From NCBI GenBank assembly GCA_027943335.1, contig BSBK01003253.1, forward strand, positions 1,256,501 to 1,320,500: a stretch of 64,000 bases of DNA. The letters are read 5' to 3'. This stretch comes from Chamaecyparis obtusa (Eukaryota > Streptophyta > Pinopsida > Cupressales > Cupressaceae). Below are positions 49,900-60,788 of this stretch, piece by piece; the first letter of the stretch is position 1; each line of letters starts with the position of its first letter. The notes beneath the pieces are model-generated. The model did no database searches. It was not told the origin of the DNA and was given only the letters and a program-made list of their open reading frames with translations. Both the position numbers and the translations under genes were made by a program.

Positions 49900-50930
49900 G
49901 CTATGAATAACAATAAAACAAGGGTTTCCACCTCAAACACGGAGGTTTGAATGAAAGATCTAAAAAAATTGAAGAAAAGTCCTCTAATGAAGCAACAAGA
50001 AATGAAATTGTTTTAGAAGATGTTGGAAATGAGATTGCTTTAGAAAATTGTGAAAAATAAGGTAGACGTGAAGATGAGAAAATGCTTCAAGATGTTGCAA
50101 CAAATGAACAAGGTAAAACCTTAGAATACCAGCTCCCTGATGATGTTGTTAAGTATATTTTAGAATACCAATCTAGAACTATGATTATGTTCTTTTAAAG
50201 GGGAATACCTATAGAAAAAGGATTTTTATAAATGGGAAAAAATGACTTAGAAAAATAGGGGATGTGTAATTAAAACTATAAGGGGCTTGGCTAAGGATTA
50301 CATCTCTTACATGCTTTAAAATATTGACCATGCACAAATAGTACTGCAATATGGTATATGGATCCTATGTAGTGAAGTATGTTATCTTCAAGCCTATAAC
50401 TTTGATTTCCATCTAGATGGTCCCTCCCGCTCATGCTACCCTATGTGGTTAGAATTTCCTTATTTAAAGTTAGCCTTCAAACCATTTCTTAAGAATCTTA
50501 TAGTAAAACTTGGTAAAGTGTTATGGCGTAGATAGTTTTTAGATAGGTTTTATAACATTTGAGTCCAACTGAGAGTTTTTGTGTAAGTAGATTTGAATAA
50601 GTCACTACTAGAGAGTATTAACAATTTTGGTCCAAATTTTGAGATTGATCATCCCATAGTCTATTTAAACAAGCTAAATGCATTTTTCTTTTGTCAGCAA
50701 GAAGACCATCTCATGTGGGATTGTCCTACTGGGAAAAATGAGTCTCTCACTGCCCAATCCCCTTCTATGCTTGTTAATAAGGATGTTAAAAATCCTAGTC
50801 CTCCTTTATCAATTTCTAAAAACTATTTTGTGTCTCCATCTTAAGATAATCCTTCACCTTCTTCTTTTGATCTTCCTTCACCCTTGGAATCAACTAACAA
50901 GAATACCCCTCCATTTAAAGATGTAGTTAT
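49900..50930 (+). pseudogene. LINE (L1-type) ORF1 remnant with zinc knuckle
   Basis: After a charged N-terminus (KIEEKSSNEATRNEIVLED) a DUF4283-type region is readable in a mostly constant frame with stops: QIVLQYGIWILCSEVCYLQ, FDFHLDGPSRSCYPMWLEF, KLGKVLWRR. It is followed by LNKSLLESINNFGPNFEID and a CCHC-like knuckle FFCQQEDHLMWDCP that has lost its first cysteine. Plant L1 ORF1 proteins bind the LINE RNA and have this layout. The frame is cut at FKDVVI by element C and continues at 61803. Confidence 0.75.
50926..50930. repeat. Target site duplication of element C, left copy
   Basis: gttat precedes the TG of the low-coordinate LTR and is repeated at 61798-61802; the LINE sequence is continuous when one copy and the element are removed. 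Confidence 0.93.
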
Positions 50931-51939
50931 TGTGTGCTATAATTGTGTCACACTTCTATGAATCATTACATGCAAGGAAACTCAAAAATGAGCCCTCACA
51001 AATCGATCCATAGTTCCCTAGGCATGGAGTGCAAGGGTTTTTAAGAATGCTCTCAGCTAGAGCTATTTAGCCTATAACCTTGCTAGTAAACCATGCAATG
51101 GGAGATTCAATGAAGAAAAGGGCAAGAATGCCAATATCCTCAAGAATCAAGAATGAAAATGCAATGCAAGCTAGATTAAGAATGGAAATGCAAGCTAAAC
51201 TATGGAAATGAAAGATGCAAGTATTACAAAGCCTCCTAGTTAAACTAGATGAATTAATCTAAAGCATAAAGGAAATCTAAGCTAAGAATGCCATGAAAAT
51301 GAAGCTACTATGCAAGAAATAAAATCTAACTATGAAGCAAGAAAGCCATGATGATGCAAGAATGAAGACAAGAAGATAGAGTGTTGATGAAGATCCAAGA
51401 TGAATGCCAACAATGCTCCAAATCTTCAAACCCTAGATGCAAGAATGTCTCCAAAAGCTCCAAGATGACCTAAAAAACCTGTAGCATAACAATAACATAA
51501 AAATTGTGTGTGCAAATGAGGAAGAGAGCTCTCCTTTTATAGGGAATGAAAAAGGAATGGGCCATGGAGATTAAGAGGCAAAAGATTTAATCAACGGTGG
51601 AGCTTAAAAGAGGAGCAATCCATGTGCACAAGTATCCTCCAATGAGAAAATAGGAGTTGACTTTTGTGTCCATATGAGACAAAAAGTGCTTTTTCTCTTT
51701 TTATAAAATAAGAATAATGCTTTATTTGTGCAACTTAGGATAAGAGGAAAAGTGGGGGCTTTTTATTTATTAAAAGGGGAGGGAATATTCCTTTTAAATA
51801 AATAAAGACTTAGGATAAGATGGTTAGCCCATAGAAAATAATCAAATAAATGATAGCACAAGGATTTGATCAAGAATAAGCAATTTATGATTTAGCAAAA
51901 GGGGCTAATAGTCTAGGTGACCATTTTTAGGTGTATACA
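50931..51939 (-). repeat. 3' LTR of element C
   Basis: On the minus strand it starts TGTATACACC and ends AGCACACA. A TATA box (TATAAAAGG on the minus strand) lies at 51534-51542. Confidence 0.95.
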
Positions 51940-51955
51940 TTTGCCCCTCTTTGAC
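51940..51955 (-). other. Polypurine tract of element C
   Basis: The minus strand reads caaagaggggcaaa right before TGTATACACC. Confidence 0.88.
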
Positions 51956-54028
51956 TAATGTGTGATCGATCTGGGAACACATGTAGTCAAAGAATGAAGT
52001 TGAAATGTGAGATTGATTTGGGATCACAAAGCAACTCAAATCAGCCAAGAAGGCAAGCAAACAACCAAGAAAGCAAGCAATAGCGATTTTGACAGATGTG
52101 AGATCGATTTGGGATCACATGCAGTCAAAGAATAAAATAGCCAAGAAGGCAAGCAAGTAGCCAAGAAGGCAAGAAGATAGTGATCTGACTCCAAAGAATG
52201 AAGTACAGAGAGATAGCAAATCCTGCATGGTCAGCCTGGTAGCGACAGTACTGAACACTTAGGAAAGAGATAGCTAATAAGATATGATGTGTCTGCCCCC
52301 TCGGGATCGAAAGCGAAATCAAGTAGAGGGAATGCAGAAGCAAGAGCAACATGATCAAATCACTAGAAATCATAATCGAAGATGAAAGATAATAGAATAA
52401 CCATCAACCAATGAAGGGATGCCCCACACATGGGACACGGGGCACGAACCTATCGGTCCCTCAACCCGTAAATGCCATAGAGGGGGGAATTGGAACTTGG
52501 GATTGAAAGTGAATGAAAGACGAGAAGTTTGAAAGAGATGGAGATGAAGAGGTGAAGAATGCCCCAGCGAAGATGGAAGGATCAACCCTCAAAAGGTTAA
52601 CCAACTGCACGAAAGAGGGGGAAAAGGTGATTTGGGTGATCAAGGTGAACTCGGATTTCGGTTTGGATCCCGAAATGAAAGGAAAATGATGGGATATGAA
52701 AGACAAGAAGCGAAAGACATGATTAGGAAGAAGCAAAAGGTGAGCGCAGTTGATGAACAAGTCCATGAAAGATGAAAGGAGAGCTCTCTCCATATGCAAG
52801 ATGCAAAACTAAACTAACATGAACTTAAGAATGCAAGCTACATGAAAAGTGGTTTACTTGCAAGGTTACAAAGCCAATAGACATCTAATATTCATCATTG
52901 AGCATTATTGGTAGCGTCGTAAGATCATACAATGCACACTAGCATAACTATGTGGATATGAATATGATCTTTATCAGATAGAAATGTGGAAATCCCACCT
53001 AGGCATCAAAGACATAGAGGTCAAGATGACTAGCATAGTGAGATTACCTAAGTTTAATATAGCAAGATTATACTCGCATCGAGACACAAGGAAAGTCAAG
53101 ATGGCTACAAGTATGCACTTGCACAAAAATAGTCAAGGATAATACCCTGTCAATCCACAGTGTCAAGTAAGACTAACATAAATGCTCATGATAGTTAGGA
53201 TCAACAAAATATACCCACAAGCAGATAAAGAAATAAAACATGTTCTCATACCCTCAGTCTTCTAGCTATGCATCATCGAAAACTTCTCAGGGAGAGACCA
53301 CTCATCAAAGAAATCATCGTAGACAGCATGCAAAGAAATAAATTCAAACAAATCTCAGCAAGTCAAGTGCGTGTGTGTAGGTCATAGAGTCAAACTTTGA
53401 GTATCACATCTGCCAGTGAGAAATATTGCATCATCTAGACTGTGGGTAGGATATCTGATAAGTGTTAAGAAACACTCGACGCAAGGGGAAGTGTTGAAAA
53501 ACACAGTTGGGGTGGTGTTGAAAAACACCATTGGAACCAAGTTGCCCAAGAAACCCAGACGCACAAAGAGACCCAAGATAAGCTTAAAGCAACATATGCC
53601 CCCTAGACTAAGACAAGAATCAATTCTAGGCTAGGAGAGGCAAAGCGAGAAGTGGAGCGAATGAGCGCCACGCAAGACTGATAGACATAGGTGTAGAGGG
53701 TCTCAAGTAGCGCCTGTTTCCAGGTTTTCACCACTTGATAGATTTTTTCAGGACTTTTTTATAATTTTTTTGTATTTTTGCTACCAAGGCGCCTGTTTCC
53801 AGGTTTTCACCAAGGCACTTTTTCTATTTTTTTTTTGAATTTTTTGAATTTTTTGATTTTTTTGGTGAGACATCAAAGCGCCTATTACTAGGTTTTCACT
53901 AGGATGCTCATTTTTTCAGTACTTTATATGCTTTTTAGGTTTTTTTCAGCATCATATATGATTTTTTTTTTGGAATTTTTTCAGGATCATAAAGTATATA
54001 CAAGGAATGCCCCAGACTGAAATGGGCA
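51940..54028 (-). other. 3' noncoding region of element C with two repeat groups
   Basis: Near the polypurine tract, variants of gatcgatttgggatcacatg with cagtcaaagaatgaa recur at about 51963, 52010 and 52100, mixed with a ccaagaaggcaagcaa repeat at 52040-52170. Near the ORF end, gcgcctgtttccaggttttc recurs at 53710, 53789 and, degenerate, 53879. Between them lie short chance frames only. Tat-type elements often carry such repeats near their 3' end. Confidence 0.75.
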
Positions 54029-57000
54029 TTAAAGATCTGCTTCCTTTGATGTAGAGAACTGATAGGCCCCAGGCCCAAATGCTACAGCTGTGATGATAGG
54101 AAGTCTCAACCAGTTCGACCAATAATAACCTACCCTAAGCAATGTCTGAGTTAGTGGAGGATCATTAGAATGTGATCCACATATGCCATGGTGGATTTCA
54201 GCTAGCACTTTTTCTGACTCCTCTATTTCTAGACACTTAAGGAGAGTTCCGTCTAGACCCTTCCTATACAAGCCACCAGAGACAAAGGCAAAGTGTAAGG
54301 GATGGCGGAAGGAATGGCGTGGAGGAGTATAAGGTGGAAGACATGGAAAGATGGTAGGATTGTAAGATTTGTGAGCAGGATAGCGTAATTCATCCACCAG
54401 GAACTTGAAGCGAGATTTATGCTTTTTCATTTGTAAGATGGATATCAAAGTAACCAAGGCATTAGCAACTCTTTTCTCAGCTTTAGGAATGGGCTGAAGT
54501 AGAACAGTTATGAGATCATGCTTGAAGTAATGCACCATTTTCTTGTAGAGAATCAACTTCTCATCTTTTATTTTGGAGTCATTATTTTTGAGCAAATTTT
54601 TATCTTTACTTTTCTTAGGTTTGGATACCGCCACAATGTGGTTTTCGCCATCTGACCATTGCTCTTTTCTTTTGACTTGATGACTGTGATGCTTGATTTT
54701 TGATTCAATCTTTTTTGTTGCTAGTTCGCTGGTGGAAGAAGTAACAGGTGTTGATGTGAGATGAAATGGAGTGACTGGTTCAATAGCATTTATGCAAGGG
54801 ATGTCATCTCTGGTGACAAGAGAAGTTGAGCCTATAGGGTAGGCTCCAAAAGTAGCTAGATCTAGAGTTGTCATAGAAGGACCAACATAGTCTAGTAAGG
54901 CAATACGGGGAACAAACTCATCAGACCCAACACAAGACTCATCAACTACGTCGGGTGGGTTACAAGAGGTATGAACCACATCAACATCCATATCCATCAT
55001 GGGGGGATCTTCTGGAAGAGGCTTAAGATGACGAGAAGTAGAGATACTCATGTCATTATGTGAGAGATCACCTCTTTGTAGCAGTCGTGCAATGTTGCGA
55101 CGTTGTCTATCATAGTGCAATGATTCTTTAGGAACATAGGTTCTAGACATAGAAGACTCAGCAATATCATCAGTAGGCATACATGCTTCTCCCCAAAGGA
55201 GTGAAGTAGAAGGAAGATCATCTCCCATTTGAGCCATAGTGTGTAGCGGTGACTCGTCTGTATCTGTGTCTGAATTACTAAGCATGGGAGTATTTCTAGA
55301 ATCCTCTCTATAGATCCACTCTTGAATAGCTTGTTCTTCTCTTTCTGCTTCTAAAGGAACGGATGAAGGAACAAAAGTATCAAAGATCACCATAGCAGAA
55401 CTGGAAGGCTGCATCTGATCAGAAGGTCTCCCATATGACCTAGGAGAAACAGGTATAGAAGCAAAAGAACCCAGTTTATATTCACCCATACCAAGGCTCA
55501 TCATCTTAAGTGATTTCTCAGCAGCAACTAGAGATGTACTAGGATCAACAAAAGGTTCATTATGAGGAACAAATTTTTCAGCAGCAGCCAGAGCATTAAT
55601 AGCAATAGTATGGTCTCCAGGAATCACAACTTCAGTGCCATTGTATGGAAATTTGACGCACTGATGATAAGTGGAAGGAATAGCCTGCATGTCATGGATC
55701 CAAGGACGACCCAAAAGAATGTTATATGCGAGTGGGATGTCCAATACTTGGAAGCTAATATCTTTCGTGATAGGGCCCACTCGGACAGGCAGCGTGACAA
55801 GACCTTTGGAAGATCTTTCCACTTCATCATAAGCTTTTATAGTAATCTTCTTCTTGGAATCCACAGCCAATTCTGACAAACCCAATTGTTGTATGACATT
55901 GAAAGAAACAATATTTAACCCTGCACCATTGTCTATCAGGACTCGGCGGACTTGGGTATTGTAGACTAGAACTTCAATGTGTAAAGCTAGATTATGTGGG
56001 TGAGCAATAGATATGTCATCTTCTACAGAAAAGGAGAGAGATAGCGGAGATGAAATGTGGTTGACCATAGCCTGAAATTGATCTGGATCAATGTCATTAG
56101 GAACACATGTTGTACGTAGAGCTTTATCAAGAATCTCTCTATGCGAAGGGGATAACCGAAGCAACTCAAGGATAGATATCTGTGCTGGTGTCTTTTGTAA
56201 ATGTTGGACAAGATCATAGCTAGGGGTGGCTGAAGGAGCCACTTGTTTGGAAGGCAAAGCTTGCTTGGGATCTTGCGCAGTTTTAAGGACAATCTTGGCT
56301 TGCCCCCTAGTAACAGCATTCAGTGTCTCACTTCGGGAAGATGAACTACCACATGTTTGCAAGACTAACTTTGGCTTACCATGATTGGTGTTATTATCAT
56401 CTTGAGACCTCATCATTAGAACGATCTCAACGGGCTCTACCATGTTAATCACAGGTGCATTAGAAGGATACGTGTAATTGATCTTTGCATCATGATTCTT
56501 CTTATGTGTTCGAGAGGTTTCCCCCTTATCATGCTTAGGTAGAGGATCTTTGAAAGCTGTGTGATCAGAATTTTTAGTTAAGCCATCAGTGGAGATTGTG
56601 CCATTCTCAATAAGATCTTGAATATCATCCTTAAGCCTAAAACAATTGTCTGTTGGATGTCCCTTGTTTCTGTGATAATGGCAGTAATGATCCTCTCTCC
56701 ACCAATCAGGCTTATTTATCGGATCCCAATTACCAGGTTTATCAGGAAGCATAAGATATCCATTGTCAACCAAAGTCTTAAGGATCACATCGTAAGGTTC
56801 TGCCAACTTGGTATAGACTCGCTTTCGAAATGACTTCTTAGGCTTATCTGCATATTGAGGTTTAGGAGCACTGTGAGCATTGGCAACTTCTTGTTGTTTT
56901 GCTGCATAGATAGCATTGGAAAGATTGAAAGTAGGCTCTTTAACTTTAGGAGTGTCAACAACCCCATCATTAACAACATACTTGTTCTTATTCCAAGGTT

Positions 57001-58411
57001 TGTTCTTGTCTTTACCATTTCCTTTAGCATCTTTATTAATAACAATATCCCCTTTTCTTATAGCTACATCCTCAATCCGATATGCACTTTCAACCATGTC
57101 ATGGAAGGAGGAGAACAGTTGCTTCCTTAGATCATAAAATAGCTCAGGCACAAGTGTGTGGACGAAAATGTCAATCTTTTCTCTTTCGGGTAGCTGACGA
57201 GGATATCGAGAATACAATGACCTCCAACATTGTAAGTAAGTTGCAAATGGCTCACCTTGATGTTGTCTTAGATTACTGAGATCTATCACAGTGATAGGTT
57301 GTTGGATGTTGTAAGAGTACTGCTGGGTAAACCGCTGAGCTAACTCATCAAAAGTCTTAAGCGGTGGTGTCAATTTTGCAAACCATTCCAAAGCTTGGCC
57401 TCTTAAGCTTCGAGGGAATAAGCGTAGGAGATATGTGTCTTCATGAAGAAAGTCCATACTAAGAGCATAAAAATGACGCACATGGTCATGAGGGTCACCA
57501 TTTCCATCATACTTGTCATATTTAGGAACCTCAATATCCTTAGGAAACGGGACCATGTATAGATCTTTATCAAAAGGAAGAGCGCAAATTGATTCTACAA
57601 AAGAGACCTTTGGAGGCTCTCTTTCTAATGCCATTTGGGTAAGGCGTTGATTTGTCCGACGTAATTCTTCTTGAAGGACTTCCAATTTAGTTGGTACTCT
57701 TTGTTGGACAATTTGTCTGACATCATAGCCGGGAGGAAGCTTGTATCCTCTAGAAGTCATATATTGAAAATATTGATCACCATTATGCTCTAAAAGCTTA
57801 TGCATCATTCGTTGGAAATCCACATCTTGTTCACATCTCATAAGATCCTCACTAGAAATCTCATCATTAGCCTCTGCCTCATGTTGAGAGGGAGGAGGTC
57901 TAGGAGGTGAAGAAGGCATAGCAAAAGTTGGCCTTGGAGGAGATCTTGGTGGCGTGTTGTTGCCATTATTGCCATTGTTAAAAAGAGGTCTATGCTCATG
58001 ATTACTAGTCTCAGGTTGCTCATGAAATGTCCCTCTATAAGCCATGCGCCTAGCAGCATCCATCCTTTGTTGATTGTGTTTTTTTTCTAAGCATGCTTGG
58101 TTATCCTTACGCTTAAAGTGTGCTTGCAACTGTTGAAATTTTTCTTGTTCAGTCAAAGTGAGTGAGACACTGTCTGTGTTTTTGGGGGTCTTGAATGCAG
58201 AAAAGAGGAAACCTCCTTTGTACCACGGTGTAGCCTTAGAATTCTTAGATTGGTCAGAACTAGAACTGTTGTTGCTAATGGGTGCTTTTGAACGTCTAGT
58301 TGGAGAAGGTAACTGTGTATAATTGAACGGAGGATGACTCTCCTGCTCAAATTGAGACCGAGTTGTAACCGGCATGAAAAGAGATGTTGGTTGACTAATA
58401 GAATGGGACAA
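54029..58411 (-). CDS. Element C gag-protease ORF fused to RNase H/integrase remnants (1,460 aa, intact)
   Basis: It is the only long uninterrupted frame in the window. Residues 1-290 are polar and proline-rich with a coiled-coil-prone part (about 235-265). About 295-450 is the gag capsid core (DPHDHVRHFYALSMDF, RGQALEWFAKL, FTQQYSYN). 577-590 is the zinc motif CHYHRNKGHPTDNC, a Tat/Athila-type form. 820-905 is the aspartic protease with LIDNGAGLNIVS (DNG in place of the usual DTG/DSG) and YNILLGRPWIH. About 950-1280 is an acidic and serine-rich linker. Here an autonomous relative would carry reverse transcriptase; no RT motif is present. About 1290-1330 resembles the end of RNase H (IPKAEKRVANALVTL). 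1373-1431 is the first half of the integrase zinc domain (GLYRKGLDGTLLKCLE, HHGICGSH, VGYYW). It then stops, so the cysteine pair and catalytic core are missing. The first ATG is used. Likely output is virus-like particle gag plus protease. Confidence 0.92.
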   Translation of the reverse strand: MSHSISQPTSLFMPVTTRSQFEQESHPPFNYTQLPSPTRRSKAPISNNSSSSDQSKNSKATPWYKGGFLFSAFKTPKNTDSVSLTLTEQEKFQQLQAHFKRKDNQACLEKKHNQQRMDAARRMAYRGTFHEQPETSNHEHRPLFNNGNNGNNTPPRSPPRPTFAMPSSPPRPPPSQHEAEANDEISSEDLMRCEQDVDFQRMMHKLLEHNGDQYFQYMTSRGYKLPPGYDVRQIVQQRVPTKLEVLQEELRRTNQRLTQMALEREPPKVSFVESICALPFDKDLYMVPFPKDIEVPKYDKYDGNGDPHDHVRHFYALSMDFLHEDTYLLRLFPRSLRGQALEWFAKLTPPLKTFDELAQRFTQQYSYNIQQPITVIDLSNLRQHQGEPFATYLQCWRSLYSRYPRQLPEREKIDIFVHTLVPELFYDLRKQLFSSFHDMVESAYRIEDVAIRKGDIVINKDAKGNGKDKNKPWNKNKYVVNDGVVDTPKVKEPTFNLSNAIYAAKQQEVANAHSAPKPQYADKPKKSFRKRVYTKLAEPYDVILKTLVDNGYLMLPDKPGNWDPINKPDWWREDHYCHYHRNKGHPTDNCFRLKDDIQDLIENGTISTDGLTKNSDHTAFKDPLPKHDKGETSRTHKKNHDAKINYTYPSNAPVINMVEPVEIVLMMRSQDDNNTNHGKPKLVLQTCGSSSSRSETLNAVTRGQAKIVLKTAQDPKQALPSKQVAPSATPSYDLVQHLQKTPAQISILELLRLSPSHREILDKALRTTCVPNDIDPDQFQAMVNHISSPLSLSFSVEDDISIAHPHNLALHIEVLVYNTQVRRVLIDNGAGLNIVSFNVIQQLGLSELAVDSKKKITIKAYDEVERSSKGLVTLPVRVGPITKDISFQVLDIPLAYNILLGRPWIHDMQAIPSTYHQCVKFPYNGTEVVIPGDHTIAINALAAAEKFVPHNEPFVDPSTSLVAAEKSLKMMSLGMGEYKLGSFASIPVSPRSYGRPSDQMQPSSSAMVIFDTFVPSSVPLEAEREEQAIQEWIYREDSRNTPMLSNSDTDTDESPLHTMAQMGDDLPSTSLLWGEACMPTDDIAESSMSRTYVPKESLHYDRQRRNIARLLQRGDLSHNDMSISTSRHLKPLPEDPPMMDMDVDVVHTSCNPPDVVDESCVGSDEFVPRIALLDYVGPSMTTLDLATFGAYPIGSTSLVTRDDIPCINAIEPVTPFHLTSTPVTSSTSELATKKIESKIKHHSHQVKRKEQWSDGENHIVAVSKPKKSKDKNLLKNNDSKIKDEKLILYKKMVHYFKHDLITVLLQPIPKAEKRVANALVTLISILQMKKHKSRFKFLVDELRYPAHKSYNPTIFPCLPPYTPPRHSFRHPLHFAFVSGGLYRKGLDGTLLKCLEIEESEKVLAEIHHGICGSHSNDPPLTQTLLRVGYYWSNWLRLPIITAVAFGPGAYQFSTSKEADL

Positions 58412-60766
58412 AGTTTCTCAGATTTGAGATAAGCAAGGCTAATAAAGATCACTTGTCAAAGTAGAACAATAGAGAGATGGCTCGTCAAAAGTGCTCAAGC
58501 ACTTACAACAATCAATTGACTAAAGCCGAGCAGCGAGCAAGAAGCTCAATAAGCAAGTAGCTAGAGAGGTAACCGTGATGCGACAAGTGATCAAGAGTAG
58601 CATTTGTTAAGCTCAAATCCAATAGTTTTAGCTCATTTGTTTCAGTCTAGAACAAATCTAAGCATGTAGGTAACAAACCAATTTCAGGTAAGAACAGAAA
58701 AAGACACTCTACGCCAGGTTAAAGTGCAAGTTTAGCAACTCTGAATTGCAGCAATGACAGGACAGCAAAAAGATTCTTGGTTGAGGGTATGCAAGGATAC
58801 TTCAATATCATATGACTCTTTGACTAGTGAACATGAAAAACTCAGTTTTGAAGCACTTGGACCAAATTTGTGGATCGAACAGTGCAATTTCTCAGTTTGA
58901 CAAGCAGTAGCAATAGATAAAAGACAAGTTTGCAAACAGTATGGGATCAAACATGTCATAGAACACTTGAAACAAGGGCAAAAGCAACCTTGCCAAGATA
59001 AGCACTTGTGATATCAAAATAGAAAACCTTATGAATGCTACCGTTTGTTTGAATGTTGAGAACATTTACATTGGTATAGCACAATCGAAGACAATTCAAG
59101 CAATTACTACCTAGAAGGACAAGGCTCATTACTTAACAACGTGGCCCACAACTTGATGCTCCCTTGCCTCACACCAAGTGGTTGCCCACAAGAGATATTG
59201 GCATTGTCATGGAGGTGTCAAAAACACAACCAAAGGAGCACATATGGTGAGTATCTTGGGGTGATCCGGGTAAGTCCACTTGGATCAATCCTTGCACCAA
59301 GAAGCTAAGCGGCTAAAATAGGGTGGCCTCTATCTAATGGTTCATAGTAAGGATTTCCGTTCATAGCACCCCTCTTGCTCCTCATAAAGGACTAGGACCT
59401 CACGGCCTCAAGAGTACCTTAAGCATTCTTGCTTAATTCTTTCCTCATGGTCACAATCCCACAAGTTACTCACATCAAGTGAAGATAAGTACTATGTCTA
59501 CCAAGGTTTTGTGTCCTTGATAGCCTTGAGATTATAGTGAGTTGGAATCACTTGCCACCAAGGAAAATGATGACAAGGTTGTCCCCACTTGGGTCGTTCC
59601 TCTTGATTTCTCAAGAGCAGGCCCGCTAAAGGATCCTAAGCTAAACAAAGAGTGGATTAATTCTTGAGGTTCAAGGTTTTTGATTCACCACAACGGTGAA
59701 GAGCATACTCCCCTATCTCAAAAACTTCTCCCAAACACACCAAACAAGATTTAATTACCCCCTTGCTTTCAAAATCTCAAGATGGGTCAAGATTTCTGTT
59801 TCACCACAAGGGTGAAGAGCATACTCTCCTACCACCTCAAAATTTCTACAACAAGGTATTAAGTGCCTATGAAAGGAAACAACTAGTATATACCGCACTT
59901 AATAAAGAAAGGAATTAAACAAGAACTTGATTTGATTTTTATGCTTAGGGCAGCCCTGCAAAAACCATTAGTAGCCCTCTTTGACATGCGATTTTAGCAA
60001 ATTTCAAGCAAGAAGCACCTACAACCACAACTTGACAAGAGAACAAGCAAACAAGATATGCAATATATATCCAATTTATGCAAACCCTAAGGTTAGATCT
60101 GAAAATCAATTGTTAGGAGCAATGATAACCAGCAAATAATCCAAATGATAACTCATATCATGCAATGAACAATGAAAAATAAATGCATACCCATCACAAA
60201 ATTTTATTTTTTTTTGCATTTGACCTAGTCAACAAGATCTGATTTTTACCACATGAATTCGGACTCTAAACTCAAAATGCAGAAAAGAGACCTTTGTCAA
60301 AAAATAGAGAGCTTTCCAAAAATATAAAAATTTTAGAAAAATCTCTTCATTTGTGCCCTAGAGAGCCATTTTACCAAAATGGACCAAATTTTATAAATCA
60401 ACCAAGTGAGCTTTGATATGATTTCTAAATTAAAAACACAGTGAATGGACCCCATGTAGAATTTGAAGACCTTTCCAGAAATATAAAAATTTCCGAAAAA
60501 TATGCTGATTTGCGCCAAAAATTGATTTTTTATGAAAAATAAAGAAAAAATCATAAAAAATACAAATTACTTCTGAAAATTTTGAAATTTTGTTTGGAGC
60601 TTCTCTGATATGTCACAAACCTACAAAAAAAATTTTAGACCAGAACACCAAGCCGTTTGGGAGATATGGTCAAATCTTTCAAATCTAGGGTTTTTTTCAT
60701 CTCCAAACAAATCTGCACAAGGGTTAGCTCCAAAAATAATCAAAACCAGCATGCAAGAGGTGGGTT
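58412..60766 (-). other. Long 5' leader of element C
   Basis: About 2.4 kb lie between primer site and gag start without a long frame. Two copies of a word of the type tcaccacaa(c/g)ggtgaagagc occur about 120 bp apart (about 59686 and 59800). Tat-lineage elements can carry an extra ORF here; none is preserved. Confidence 0.6.
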
Positions 60767-60784
60767 GCCCCACGGTGGGTGCCA
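60767..60784 (-). other. Primer binding site of element C
   Basis: The minus strand reads TGGCACCCACCGTGGGGC after a 4-base spacer (tttt). It is close to the TGGCGCCCACCGTGGGGC form used by many plant Tat-lineage elements and clearly differs from the initiator-Met sites of the other elements here. Confidence 0.85.
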
Positions 60785-60788
60785 AAAA

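Noticed and set aside
55562..57279. Plus-strand ORFs opposite the element C gene
   Set aside because: They are antisense shadows of the 1,460-codon minus-strand frame.
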